A stretch of 64,000 bases of DNA, taken from assembly GCF_013282215.1 (NCBI RefSeq), contig NZ_CP048103.1:1240001-1304000 (forward strand), in the 5' to 3' direction. The stretch comes from Kroppenstedtia eburnea. Its GTDB lineage: Bacteria > Bacillota > Bacilli > Thermoactinomycetales > DSM-45169. Each line of letters begins with the position of its first letter. Within the stretch, counting starts at the first letter, position 1. The notes beneath the pieces are model-generated. The model was not told the DNA's origin, ran no database searches, and saw only the letters and a program-made list of their open reading frames with translations. Shown here piece by piece: positions 1-8,247 of this stretch. The position numbers and the translations under genes are program-made.

Positions 1-1
1 G

Positions 2-106
2 ATGTACGAAAACGGGCAACGGGTTCCCCGGGATGACATCAAGGTGAAGCTGGCCCGCTTCTATGGGGTGTCCGTTGAATATCTCTTCTATGATGGGGAT
101 GATTGA
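2..106 (+). CDS. XRE-family HTH regulator, C-terminal fragment (5' end outside window)
   Basis: Only the last 34 codons are in the window, ending in TGA at 104-106. The reading MYENGQRVPRDDIKVKLA then ARFYGVSVEYLFY is the usual end of a lambda-repressor-like (XRE) helix-turn-helix domain, in which 'YENGxRxP' follows the recognition helix and 'YLF' closes the last helix. It appears to be a short single-domain DNA-binding regulator. It ends one base before the start of the next gene, which also begins with an XRE domain, so the two may be co-transcribed. The target cannot be told from the sequence. Confidence 0.7.
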   Translation: MYENGQRVPRDDIKVKLARFYGVSVEYLFYDGDD

Positions 107-107
107 T

Positions 108-1493
108 ATGGAGAACATCCTTCGAAAACAGCGGGAGGAGCCTTGGTTTCAGGAGGTGAGTCCCGTCGAACTGGGAAAGTGGATCCGGCAACAACGCAGG
201 GAACGGGGGCTCCGGTTGGAAGATTTGGCGGGGGTCGGTCTCTCCGTCGCCACCATCAGCAATATTGAAAGGGGAATTCCCCGGGTTCGTCCGAAGAAGT
301 TTGCCCTTCTTCTGAAAAAGTTGAAGCTGGGAGAAAAGGATTGGCAGAAGAGACCGGCTTCCGGTGAGAGTGGGTGGAAGGAGACTCTCTATACGGCTGA
401 AATTTTTCTTCGGGCGGGTCATCCCATGGAAGCACTCCGTGAATTGGAGCGAACAGGGGAAACGGGAGGGTTGAAAAGTTCCAGGTATCATCTGTTAAAG
501 GGAGAATGTTTCTTCAGGGTGGGCAACCTGAACCGGGCGGAGCATTGTTTTCTGCTGGCGCTCCGACTCTCCCAAAGGGAACCGCCTGAATCGGAAGGGC
601 ATATCGAAGCGGCGGCCTACTGCGGGTTGGGGGAGATCCGGGGGGAGGAGGGGGACTGGAAACGTGCCCTCCTCTTGACCGAAACCGGTCTGAAAAAAGT
701 GGATTCCCGTAAAGGAGAGAGTCGACTCCTGTTCAACCTGTGGCGGAACCGGGCCCGCTGTCTCCTGAAACTGGGCCGGCAGTGGGAAGCCCTGTCAGCT
801 CTGCGGATGGTGTGGAAGTCGGTGGACAGAAATCCCTTTTCAGAAGGTGCCCTTCCCCTTTTTGTCCTTCGTGCCCGGATCCACCTCGGATTGAATCAGT
901 ATGCGGAGGCCCTTCAGTTTGCCCGGGAGGGATTGAACCGGGCGGCGGCTGAAGGAAAGGTGGGAAAAATATTTGAACTGGCCGGGGTCCTGGCGGAAGC
1001 GTCTCTGATGAACGGAGACCAGGAGAGAGCCCAAGGGTACCTTCGTTTGTTGGCCCGGATGGGGGATTCGGTTCCCGCGGCGGAACGGGCCCGGGGATGG
1101 ACACTGCTCGGAAAGTACCACACCCGGCATCGGGAGTGGCGGGAGGCCTCAGTATCCTTTGAAAGAGCGCGAAGTTTGGGACAGGAAGCGAAACGGCCGG
1201 ATTTGTTGGCCCGGGTGTATCTGGCGTGGGGGGACAGCGAACAGGCGCAAAAGAACTTTACCGGTGCAATCTCCCGCTATGAGGAAGGGTTGCGAATCCT
1301 TGCGGATCTCAGAGATCCGATGCTGGAACGGGCGCTCCGGCTTCAATTGGCGAGGTCCTGGGAAGGCAGGGATGAGAAGGAATTTCTGCGCTGTCTGCGG
1401 AAGATATACGAATTTGAATGTGGGCGGAGGGAGGTGAAGTCCGATCCCTCCGATGAGGTTTCTCTTCCGGAGGAGGGACTCCTTGCCCGATGA
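108..1493 (+). CDS. XRE helix-turn-helix regulator with TPR repeats
   Basis: About 461 residues from ATG 108; the in-frame ATG at 63 lies inside the preceding gene and lacks a ribosome binding site. Residues about 20-80 form an XRE domain ('LGKWIRQQRRERGL', 'SVATISNIERG'). The remainder is alpha-helical with repeated 34-residue-like TPR units (for example 'MEALRELERTG', 'LKGECFFRVGNLNRAEHCF', 'ALQFAREGLNRAA', 'AISRYEEGLRILADL'). This HTH-plus-TPR plan is that of the Rgg/PlcR/NprR-like family of cytoplasmic regulators, which often respond to peptides. No cognate small peptide gene was recognised next to it, so the ligand is unknown. It could equally be a sporulation or antibiotic-type TPR regulator. 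Confidence 0.75.
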   Translation: MENILRKQREEPWFQEVSPVELGKWIRQQRRERGLRLEDLAGVGLSVATISNIERGIPRVRPKKFALLLKKLKLGEKDWQKRPASGESGWKETLYTAEIFLRAGHPMEALRELERTGETGGLKSSRYHLLKGECFFRVGNLNRAEHCFLLALRLSQREPPESEGHIEAAAYCGLGEIRGEEGDWKRALLLTETGLKKVDSRKGESRLLFNLWRNRARCLLKLGRQWEALSALRMVWKSVDRNPFSEGALPLFVLRARIHLGLNQYAEALQFAREGLNRAAAEGKVGKIFELAGVLAEASLMNGDQERAQGYLRLLARMGDSVPAAERARGWTLLGKYHTRHREWREASVSFERARSLGQEAKRPDLLARVYLAWGDSEQAQKNFTGAISRYEEGLRILADLRDPMLERALRLQLARSWEGRDEKEFLRCLRKIYEFECGRREVKSDPSDEVSLPEEGLLAR

Positions 1494-1526
1494 TGATCAA
1501 AACAAGATAAGGGGGGGATCACAGCG

Positions 1527-2345
1527 ATGAAGGTGATCCTGTGGATCGGACATGGCAGCCGGGATCCCGAAGGGTGCCGGCAGTTTCGGGAAATGGTTCT
1601 CCAGATGCAGAAACGTCTGCCGGACCGGCGGATGGAGTGCTGTTTTCTTGAATTTGAAACTCCGGATGTCCAAGCGGGGGTGGATCGGTGCGTGGCCCAA
1701 GGGGCGACGGAGGTGACGGCGATCCCGGTCCTGCTGCTGGATGCTCTCCATTTTACCAAAGACATCCCGGGAGAACTGGCTTCCGCCCGGAAACGACACC
1801 CACACCTCACCCTGAATTACGGTGCCCATCTGGGATTTCACGAAAGGATGCTTGAGGTGCTGCTGGCCGGCCTTCTCGAAGCGGGGGAGGATCCCCTGGG
1901 GGAAAACGGGGAAACGGCGGTGTTGATGGTGGGACTGGGAAGCAGTGATCCCGTGGCCAACAGCAACTTTTTCAAACTGGCCCGGATGTTGTGGGAGCGC
2001 ACTTCCTATGAGTGGGTGGAGTGCTCCTTCATCAGCTTGACCCAGCCCCGGTTGGAAACCGGGGTGGAGCGTTGTCTCCGGTTGGGGGCGAAGCAGGTGA
2101 TCGTACTCCCCTACTTCCTGTTTACCGGAAAGTTGTACAAGCGGGTGGTGGAGATCATCCGACGCAAACAGGAACAGCATCCGGATGTTCCATTCCGGTT
2201 CACTTCCTGTTTCGGGTTGAATCCCTTGGTGTTGGAGGTGCTGGAACAGCGGGTGGCGGAGGCGGAAGCGGGAACCTTCACCGCCTATGATCACGACTGG
2301 ATGAGAGGGTTGGCGCAACACCGTTATGGAGGGGAAATACCGTGA
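1527..2345 (+). CDS. sirB: Sirohydrochlorin ferrochelatase / CbiX-type chelatase
   Basis: 272 residues with two CbiX halves. The first starts 'MKVILWIGHGSRDPEG' and the second near residue 130 with 'VLMVGLGSSDP'. The N-terminal 'GHGSRDP' carries the metal-binding histidine typical of class II chelatases. The enzyme should insert Fe2+ into sirohydrochlorin, the last step of siroheme synthesis, in the cytoplasm. Context supports this: SUMT, precorrin-2 dehydrogenase and a siroheme sulfite reductase are encoded just downstream. A cobalt chelatase for B12 cannot be excluded from sequence alone, but no cobalamin genes are nearby. Ribosome binding site GGGGGG ends about 10 bases before ATG 1527. 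Confidence 0.85.
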   Translation: MKVILWIGHGSRDPEGCRQFREMVLQMQKRLPDRRMECCFLEFETPDVQAGVDRCVAQGATEVTAIPVLLLDALHFTKDIPGELASARKRHPHLTLNYGAHLGFHERMLEVLLAGLLEAGEDPLGENGETAVLMVGLGSSDPVANSNFFKLARMLWERTSYEWVECSFISLTQPRLETGVERCLRLGAKQVIVLPYFLFTGKLYKRVVEIIRRKQEQHPDVPFRFTSCFGLNPLVLEVLEQRVAEAEAGTFTAYDHDWMRGLAQHRYGGEIP

Positions 2346-2480
2346 TCCCTCCCGAAGGCCTGAGCCGATTCTGTCGGAATATATCTCTTGATCCATCCTG
2401 GGCGATGATCCGATTTCCCCGGCTGTTCAGACTTTAAATCTATATTTGATAAATCCGATCTAAAAAGTGGGTAAAAGGGA

Positions 2481-2510
2481 TTGACATTCCACCGGGGAGC
2501 CTATTAAGAT
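2481..2510 (+). promoter_or_regulatory. SigA-type promoter for yezD-cysH
   Basis: TTGACA at 2481-2486, an 18-base spacer and TAAGAT at 2505-2510. It is the only good promoter seen between sirB and cysH. The -10 is overlapped by an inverted repeat (2504-2525). Confidence 0.6.
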
Positions 2511-2525
2511 AATACTTAATCTTAA
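2504..2525 (+). promoter_or_regulatory. Inverted repeat overlapping the -10 (possible operator)
   Basis: TTAAGAT (2504-2510) is matched by ATCTTAA (2519-2525) with an 8-base spacer. It covers the -10 and probable transcription start, a position fit for a repressor such as an Rrf2/CymR-like sulfur regulator. The regulator assignment is inference. Confidence 0.4.
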
Positions 2526-2552
2526 AAATGGCGGAGGGACTGGGGTGGAGAA

Positions 2553-2702
2553 GTGGGGAAAAAGGGTTTGACCAGTGATGATGCGATCGCTCTTCGGATT
2601 CTTGAGATGTTGAAAGGGATGCGTTACGGGTCGATCACCTTGGTGGTGCAGGATGGAAAGGTGATTCAGCTGGAAAAGAGTGAAAAAGTCCGACTGTCAT
2701 AA
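2553..2702 (+). CDS. yezD: YezD-family small protein (DUF2292)
   Basis: A 49-residue protein from GTG 2553 (an alternative TTG lies at 2568), ending in TAA 2700-2702. The core 'LKGMRYGSITLVVQDGKVIQ' fits the YezD/DUF2292 family, whose members carry a 'GxxxxxVQDGKVxQIE' strand pair and commonly precede sulfate-assimilation genes in Bacillales. The function is not established. It has its own promoter and is followed by a strong hairpin with a T tract before cysH, so it is positioned as a leader gene of the sulfate operon. Confidence 0.75.
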   Translation: MGKKGLTSDDAIALRILEMLKGMRYGSITLVVQDGKVIQLEKSEKVRLS

Positions 2703-2728
2703 TGTGTGTCGCTGACCGGAAAACCGGA

Positions 2729-2767
2729 GGCGGCCCCGCCACAATTGTGGTGGAGGCCGCCTTTTTT
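2729..2767 (+). terminator. Strong intrinsic terminator/attenuator between yezD and cysH
   Basis: GGCGGCC (2729-2735) pairs with GGCCGCC (2755-2761). Inside it CCGCCACAA pairs with TTGTGGTGG, and TTTTTT follows. cysH starts only 22 bases later with no promoter in between, so transcripts must read through. Confidence 0.8.
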
Positions 2768-2789
2768 CTTTTGAACAGGAGGTGCCGGG

Positions 2790-3518
2790 ATGAATGGTTC
2801 ACTCACCTTTGACAATTGGGATCCCAAGCAGCTGCCTCATTTTCCGATCGATGATGAGAGCAACGGAGCCCAGGAAGTGATCCGATGGAGTTTTGCTCAT
2901 TATGGGCCGGATCTGGTTTATGCCTGCAGTTTCGGGGCGGAGAGCATGGTGTTGATCGACCTGTTGAGCCAAGTGTCGCCAAAGATCCGTCTGGTGTTCC
3001 TGGATACCGGATTGCACTTCCGGGAGACCTATGAAACCATCGATGCGGTTGTGAGGCGGTATCCGAAGCTGCATCTGGAACGGATCCGTCCGGAACTGTC
3101 GGTGGTGGAGCAGGGAGTCGTCCATGGGGAGCGGCTGTGGGAACGAAATCCCGATCTCTGTTGTCATCTCCGCAAGATCCTGCCCCTCAAACAGGCTTTG
3201 TCCGGTGCGGCTGCCTGGATTTCGGGTTTGAGGCGGGAACAGTCGCCCATCCGGCAGTTCACCCGGTTTCTGAATCGGGATGAAAAGTTTGGCCTGATCA
3301 AGATCTGTCCGCTGATCCATTGGACAGAAGCGGAGGTATGGGAGTATATCCGGGTCCGGGATCTTCCTTATAACAAACTTCACATCCAAGGCTATCCCTC
3401 GATCGGATGTGCTCCCTGCACCCGTCCTGTGGCGAAGGGGGAGGATCCCCGGGCGGGCCGCTGGTCCGGCACGGGAAAGACCGAGTGTGGCCTCCATCCT
3501 TCTTCATGGAAGGGCTGA
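2790..3518 (+). CDS. cysH: Phosphoadenylyl/adenylyl-sulfate reductase, [4Fe-4S] type
   Basis: 242 residues, PAPS reductase family. It reduces APS or PAPS to sulfite with thioredoxin. Visible motifs: the P-loop-like 'SFGAESMVLID' near residue 47; the iron-sulfur cysteine pairs C124-C125 ('DLCCHLRK') and C207/C210 ('GCAPC'); and the catalytic C-terminal cysteine C233 in 'ECGLH'. The CC...CxxC set marks the iron-sulfur class that accepts APS, as in most Bacillales. CysC is also present, so substrate choice (APS or PAPS) stays open. Ribosome binding site 'AGGAGG' precedes ATG 2790. First gene after the yezD terminator and head of the sulfate operon. Confidence 0.95.
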   Translation: MNGSLTFDNWDPKQLPHFPIDDESNGAQEVIRWSFAHYGPDLVYACSFGAESMVLIDLLSQVSPKIRLVFLDTGLHFRETYETIDAVVRRYPKLHLERIRPELSVVEQGVVHGERLWERNPDLCCHLRKILPLKQALSGAAAWISGLRREQSPIRQFTRFLNRDEKFGLIKICPLIHWTEAEVWEYIRVRDLPYNKLHIQGYPSIGCAPCTRPVAKGEDPRAGRWSGTGKTECGLHPSSWKG

Positions 3519-3524
3519 GGAAGC

Positions 3525-4604
3525 ATGGTCGCGATCGGGGCCGGATTTGTCATCGCCTTCTTTTTTGCAATGAACATCGGGGGGAGCGGGGCGGCAGCTT
3601 CCATGGGGGCGGCATATGGCGCAGGTGCTGTCCGAAGTCGGAGGGTGGCCCTTTGCATCTGTGGAGCGGGGGTTTTTCCCGGGGCGGTTTGGGGAGGAGG
3701 GGAGGTGGTCAAAACCATGGGTTCCGGGATCATCCCGGCCTCAACCCTGACGGTTCAGATCGTGATCATCATCTTGGCCTCCGCCTGTCTGTCCCTCTTT
3801 ATTGCCAACCGGATCGGAATTCCCCTCTCCACCAGTGAAGTGACTGTGGGAGCTGTGACCGGAGCGGGACTCGCCCTGGGCAAAGTGTATTGGCTTCCCC
3901 TGTTGCAGATCGTCTGCTTTTGGATATTGGTTCCTGTGACAGCGTACAGTCTCGCCTGGTTGACCGGTCGGATGATTCCGGCGGCGGAATCCCGCTGGCC
4001 CATTCTCCGCAGAGAGAACCGGTCGCGGTGGCTGGCTCTCCTCTTGGTTGTAACGGGATTTCTGGAGGCTTTTGCCGCCGGGATGAACAATGTCGCCAAT
4101 GCGGTGGGTCCACTGGTGGGAGCGGGACTGCTGTCAGTGTCCCAGGGAGTTTTGTACGGCGGTTTTTTCGTCGCTCTCGGCTCGTTGCTTCTGGGTGGAA
4201 GGGTGTTGGAGACCAATGGCAAGGGGATTACCGATCTGTCCTTGCTGGAGGGGAGTCTGGTCTCCGGGACCGGGGCTTTACTGGTGATGGGTGCCTCGTT
4301 TTTGGGGATTCCCGTTCCTCTCACCCAAGCGACCACCTCTGCCATCCTGGGAGTGGGCACGGCCCGGAATGGGTTTTCCCTGTGGCAGAAAAGTGTGATT
4401 GACCGCTTGGTGAAAGTGTGGGCTGTGTCGCCGGTATTTTCCCTGGCGATCGCCTACGGGGGAGTGAAAGGAGGGGTGAGGGGGGATTTTCATGCTGTCA
4501 TCGCCGTGATCAGTGTGTGTCTGGCCACATGGGGAATGATCAGTCTGATCCGGTCGGTCCACAAAGAGAGAAGCTCCCTTCATGAACATGGCGGAGGGAT
4601 CTGA
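3525..4604 (+). CDS. cysP: Sulfate permease, PiT (inorganic phosphate transporter-like) family
   Basis: 359-residue, strongly hydrophobic protein with about 10-11 predicted membrane segments. The PiT signature is duplicated: 'FAMNIGGSGAAASMGAAYGAG' region near residues 14-36 and 'AAGMNNVANAVGPLVGAG' near residues 185-205. In B. subtilis the homologue in the cysH operon (CysP/YlnA) imports sulfate, not phosphate. The position here between cysH and sat argues for the same job. Six bases separate it from cysH, with an embedded ribosome binding site 'TGAGGAA', so co-translation is likely. A phosphate role is less likely because a full pst system is elsewhere in the window. Confidence 0.88.
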   Translation: MVAIGAGFVIAFFFAMNIGGSGAAASMGAAYGAGAVRSRRVALCICGAGVFPGAVWGGGEVVKTMGSGIIPASTLTVQIVIIILASACLSLFIANRIGIPLSTSEVTVGAVTGAGLALGKVYWLPLLQIVCFWILVPVTAYSLAWLTGRMIPAAESRWPILRRENRSRWLALLLVVTGFLEAFAAGMNNVANAVGPLVGAGLLSVSQGVLYGGFFVALGSLLLGGRVLETNGKGITDLSLLEGSLVSGTGALLVMGASFLGIPVPLTQATTSAILGVGTARNGFSLWQKSVIDRLVKVWAVSPVFSLAIAYGGVKGGVRGDFHAVIAVISVCLATWGMISLIRSVHKERSSLHEHGGGI

Positions 4605-4619
4605 AGGAGGAGAAATTTC

Positions 4620-5780
4620 ATGCAACAGAGCATTCCCCACGGGGGGAACCTGATGGATCGCTGGAATCCCGATGCGGAACTGAACGCCATCGACAAGGAG
4701 GTGGAGCTGGATGCGGTTGCTTTGAGTGATCTGGAATTGATCGCAACAGGAGCTTACAGTCCCCTCACAGGATTTCTGGGAGAGGCGGATTACCGGTCGG
4801 TGGTGGACAGGATGCGACTGGAGGACGGTACGGTCTGGCCGCTGCCGATCACGCTTCCTGTCCCGGCTAAACGGGCGGAAGGGTTGGAACCCGGTGAAAA
4901 AATCAAGTTGACAAAGGATGGCACTGTGTACGGGGTGCTTGATCTGAAAGAGAAGTATGCACCGGACAAAATCCGGGAGGCAAAGAGTGTTTACCAGACA
5001 GCCGATCCGAATCACCCCGGTGTGAAAAAACTGTTGGAACGGCCCGATCTGTATTTGGCGGGTCCCGTCCATTTGGTTCGCACTACGACTCCGCAGTTTC
5101 CTGATCGCCTCCTGAACCCCGCCGCGACCCGGGCGGCATTTGCCCGATGGGGCTGGAAGCGTGTCGTCGGTTTTCAGACGCGGAACCCGATTCACCGGGC
5201 CCACGAATATATTCAAAAGGCTGCACTGGAAACGGTGGACGGGCTTTTCCTCCATCCCCTGGTGGGAGAAACCAAGGCGGATGATCTTCCGGCGCAGATC
5301 CGCATGGAAAGCTATGAAACCCTGTTGAAACATTACTATCCCGCCGAGCGTGTCCTCCTCTCCGTATTTCCGGCAGCCATGCGCTACGCCGGACCCCGGG
5401 AAGCGGTCTTTCACGCGCTGGTTCGGAAAAACTACGGTTGCACCCATTTTATCGTGGGCAGAGATCATGCCGGCGTCGGAAACTATTACGGAACTTATGA
5501 TGCGCAGAAGATTTTTCTCCGGTTTCGGGAGGAGGAGCTGGGAATCACTCCTCTGTTCTTTGAACACAGTTTCTACTGCAAGCGATGTGAAAGTATGGCC
5601 TCCGTCAAATCTTGCCCCCATGAAAAAGAAGATCATATCATCCTGTCCGGGACCCAGGTTCGACGGATGCTCCGGCGGGGAGAGCGGCCTCCGGCCACTT
5701 TCAGCAGGCCGGAAGTGGCCGACGTGTTGATCAGCGGTTTGCGTAAGGAACAGCTCTTCTCCCGGGAGGGACAGCCATGA
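4620..5780 (+). CDS. sat: Sulfate adenylyltransferase (ATP sulfurylase)
   Basis: 386 residues, the normal length for the monofunctional bacterial/archaeal-type enzyme. It makes APS and pyrophosphate from ATP and sulfate. The nucleotide-binding '[12 protein letters not shown]' (residues about 184-195) and '[12 protein letters not shown]' (near 283-294) motifs are intact. A cysteine cluster '[15 protein letters not shown]' near the C-terminus fits the zinc-binding site of thermophile-type ATP sulfurylases. Ribosome binding site GGAGGAG is 8 bases before ATG 4620. It overlaps cysC by 4 bases (ATGA at 5777-5780), indicating translational coupling. Confidence 0.96.
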   Translation: MQQSIPHGGNLMDRWNPDAELNAIDKEVELDAVALSDLELIATGAYSPLTGFLGEADYRSVVDRMRLEDGTVWPLPITLPVPAKRAEGLEPGEKIKLTKDGTVYGVLDLKEKYAPDKIREAKSVYQTADPNHPGVKKLLERPDLYLAGPVHLVRTTTPQFPDRLLNPAATRAAFARWGWKRVVGFQTRNPIHRAHEYIQKAALETVDGLFLHPLVGETKADDLPAQIRMESYETLLKHYYPAERVLLSVFPAAMRYAGPREAVFHALVRKNYGCTHFIVGRDHAGVGNYYGTYDAQKIFLRFREEELGITPLFFEHSFYCKRCESMASVKSCPHEKEDHIILSGTQVRRMLRRGERPPATFSRPEVADVLISGLRKEQLFSREGQP

Positions 5781-6382
5781 AGCAATCGATTGTCTGGCAT
5801 GAAGCCGCTGTAACCAGAGGGGAGCGGCGACGGAAAAACGGACATGGGAGTGCCGTTCTTTGGTTCACCGGCCTGTCCGGTTCGGGCAAATCCACACTGG
5901 CCAACGCTGTGGACCGGTATTTGAGCCGGTTGGGGGTGAACAGTTATGTACTGGACGGGGACAATATCCGGCACGGGCTGAATCGCGATCTGGGTTTTGC
6001 GGAGGCGGATCGCAAGGAAAACATCCGTCGGATCGGAGAAGTGGCCAAACTGTTTGTCGACAGCGGTCAGTTCGCCCTGACGGCATCGATCTCCCCCTAT
6101 CGAAAAGACCGGGAATCGGTGCGCCGGATGTTGGGGGAGGGGGAATTTCTGGAGATCTATGTGAAGTGTTCCCTGGATGAATGTCAGCGTCGGGATCCCA
6201 AAGGGCTCTATCAAAAGGCAGTGAGGGGAGAGATTCCTCAATTCACCGGCATCAGCGCTCCCTATGAGGAGCCGGTGTCCCCGGAATTGGTGCTGGATAC
6301 GGAGCGGTGGAGTGTGGATGCTTCTGTTGACCGGATGGTGGGCTTGTTGAAGGAACGGAATCTGATTCCGCGGGGAGGGTGA
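5777..6382 (+). CDS. cysC: Adenylylsulfate kinase
   Basis: 201 residues. It phosphorylates APS to PAPS with ATP. Walker A '[11 protein letters not shown]' lies near residues 33-43; '[15 protein letters not shown]' (about 57-71) and '[16 protein letters not shown]' form the APS pocket; '[12 protein letters not shown]' is the lid-like segment. All standard elements are present. It overlaps sat by ATGA and is followed after three bases by the sulfite reductase gene. Confidence 0.96.
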   Translation: MKQSIVWHEAAVTRGERRRKNGHGSAVLWFTGLSGSGKSTLANAVDRYLSRLGVNSYVLDGDNIRHGLNRDLGFAEADRKENIRRIGEVAKLFVDSGQFALTASISPYRKDRESVRRMLGEGEFLEIYVKCSLDECQRRDPKGLYQKAVRGEIPQFTGISAPYEEPVSPELVLDTERWSVDASVDRMVGLLKERNLIPRGG

Positions 6383-6385
6383 AGC

Positions 6386-8020
6386 ATGGCTTACGTGAAA
6401 CATTGGAAGGAGAACGACAAGATCAACGCGGTGGAAAAACAGAAGCTGGAGATGGACGGTCTGGAGATTTTTGATAAGATTTCCCGGTACGCCGAGAGGG
6501 GTTTTGACGCCATTCCAAAGGAAGAGTGGCCGATGTTCAAGTGGGCGGGTCTTTACCTGCAACGTCCCCGGGAAGAGGGTTATTTTATGATGCGGGTGTG
6601 TGTCCCTTCGGGAATTCTCAGCGGTGAACAAGCGGTCACCCTGGCGAGGATTGCCAAGGATTACGGACGCGGCATCTATGATATCACCACCCGGCAAGCC
6701 GTTCAGTTTCATTGGCTCCGGATCGAGCAGATTCCCGATATCTTTCAGCGGTTGGAGAAAGTTGGACTCTCCACCGCCGGAGCCTGCGGGGATATCACCC
6801 GTAATATTGTGGGCAATCCCCTGGCGGGGATCGATCCGGATGAATTGTTGGACACGACATGGATCGTGGAGGATCTCTTTCGTTTTTTTCAACATCATCG
6901 GGACTTCTCCAATCTGCCACGCAAATACAAGATGTCTGTCAGTGCCAACCTGGGGAATGCCTCCAATGCGGAGATCAACTGTGTCTCCTTTACCCCTGCA
7001 GTCAAGGAGATCGGCGGGGAGCAGGTGAAAGGCTTTCATCTCAAGGTGGGAGGAGGGCTCTCCGTCCGTCCTTTCCTGGCAAAAACCCTGAATGTCTTTA
7101 TCCGGCCGGAGCAGGTGAAAGAGGTGGCAGTGGCCGTCACCACGATTTTCCGGGATTATGGGTACCGGGAGAAGCGGACGCGGAATCGGCTCAAATTTCT
7201 CGTGGCGGACTGGGGGCCGGAGAAGTTCAGGGAGAAACTGCTGGAGTACACCGGGCCGCTTCCCGCAAGGGGAGAGGAACCGGTCCGGGAGTGGAACGCC
7301 GGCTACTTTTACGGGGTGCATCCCCAGAAACAGGCGGGAAGAAGCTATATCGGGTTAAATGTGCCCATGGGACGCCTGTCTGCCGATGAGGTGCTGGAGC
7401 TGGCCCGCCTGGCCCGGAAATACGGCAACGGGGAGATCCGCAACTGCAATTCCCAAAATATCGTCCTTCCCCACATCCCTGATGCGCAGGTGGATTCGCT
7501 TTTACAAGAGGAAATTTTCCGCCGGATCCGGGTGGATCCGCCGAAATTCATCGGATATGCGGTCTCCTGCACCGGGATCGAATACTGCAACCTGGCTCTG
7601 GTGGAGACGAAGGAACGGATGCGGCGGATCGCCCAATACCTGGATGAACATGTGGATCTCGATGTTCCCATCCGGATTCATATGGTGGGATGTCCCAATT
7701 CCTGCGGACAGCGTCAGATTGCGGATATCGGTTTGCAGGGGATCAAGATGAGGTCCCAAGACAAGAGGGATTTCATCGAGGCTTTTGAGATCCATGTGGG
7801 GGGAACCTTGCAGGGAGGCGGGGAATTGAACCGGAAGTTGAAAGGGAAAATCGCCGCGGAGGATCTGGGGAGGGTGTTGAGGGAATTTTTGCTCCACTTT
7901 AAAGAGCAAAAGCAGTCGGGTGAAACCTTCCATCAATTTGTCCATCGGGTGGGAGTGACACAATTGCAGCAGGTTCTGGATGGGATCCTGGAATGGAGTC
8001 AACCCCGGACAGCCTTATAA
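6386..8020 (+). CDS. Siroheme-dependent sulfite/nitrite reductase (ferredoxin-type single subunit)
   Basis: 544 residues, nitrite/sulfite reductase family. Two half-domains of ferredoxin-like folds are seen, and the siroheme/[4Fe-4S] ligands are intact: C-x5-C ('CTGIEYC') and C-x3-C ('CPNSC') near residues 395-440. In this operon it most likely reduces sulfite to sulfide. Nitrite reduction is the family alternative but no nitrate genes are near. No flavoprotein CysJ subunit is adjacent, so it presumably draws electrons from ferredoxin. Starts three bases after cysC with 'GGGAGGG' as ribosome binding site. Confidence 0.92.
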   Translation: MAYVKHWKENDKINAVEKQKLEMDGLEIFDKISRYAERGFDAIPKEEWPMFKWAGLYLQRPREEGYFMMRVCVPSGILSGEQAVTLARIAKDYGRGIYDITTRQAVQFHWLRIEQIPDIFQRLEKVGLSTAGACGDITRNIVGNPLAGIDPDELLDTTWIVEDLFRFFQHHRDFSNLPRKYKMSVSANLGNASNAEINCVSFTPAVKEIGGEQVKGFHLKVGGGLSVRPFLAKTLNVFIRPEQVKEVAVAVTTIFRDYGYREKRTRNRLKFLVADWGPEKFREKLLEYTGPLPARGEEPVREWNAGYFYGVHPQKQAGRSYIGLNVPMGRLSADEVLELARLARKYGNGEIRNCNSQNIVLPHIPDAQVDSLLQEEIFRRIRVDPPKFIGYAVSCTGIEYCNLALVETKERMRRIAQYLDEHVDLDVPIRIHMVGCPNSCGQRQIADIGLQGIKMRSQDKRDFIEAFEIHVGGTLQGGGELNRKLKGKIAAEDLGRVLREFLLHFKEQKQSGETFHQFVHRVGVTQLQQVLDGILEWSQPRTAL

Positions 8021-8034
8021 AGGAGAGTGTAGGG

Positions 8035-8247
8035 ATGTACCTCTACCGGATGGAAGTGACCATTGAGGGAGACAGGATCCCCGTGATCGTGGCTGCGGAA
8101 AATGATCAAGCTGCTTTTTCCCTGGTGGATGTGGAGTTGGAGAAATATTTTCTCAAACCGCCGGAGGTGGATGATGCCACCCTGTATGAGAAGAAACGGA
8201 TCCATCGGGGAGGTGGATTTGTTCTGCCTCCGAAGGAGACGGGGTGA
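8035..8247 (+). CDS. DUF3906-family small protein
   Basis: 70 residues from ATG 8035, preceded by AAAGGAGAG. A longer in-frame reading from 7993 would overlap the reductase gene and is not needed. 'MYLYRMEVTIEGDRIPVIVAAENDQ' (in two parts: a beta-strand pair, then 'AAFSLVDVELEKYFL') fits the DUF3906 family, often found beside siroheme reductases in Firmicutes. Its role is unknown; an accessory role for the reductase is inference. The stop overlaps the GTG start proposed for SUMT (GTGA at 8244-8247). Confidence 0.8.
   Translation: MYLYRMEVTIEGDRIPVIVAAENDQAAFSLVDVELEKYFLKPPEVDDATLYEKKRIHRGGGFVLPPKETG

Noticed and set aside
63-107. Upstream ATG 63 as start of the HTH-TPR regulator
   Set aside because: It lies inside the preceding regulator, has no ribosome binding site and adds a non-family N-terminus.
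2346-2790. S-box (SAM) riboswitch before cysH
   Set aside because: B. subtilis has one there, but I could not find the S-box core helices; the leader holds yezD and a simple terminator instead.
4278-7321. Long minus-strand frames (4278-5636 and 5633-7321) opposite sat, cysC and the sulfite reductase
   Set aside because: Shadows of well-supported genes on the plus strand; the translations have no recognisable domains.
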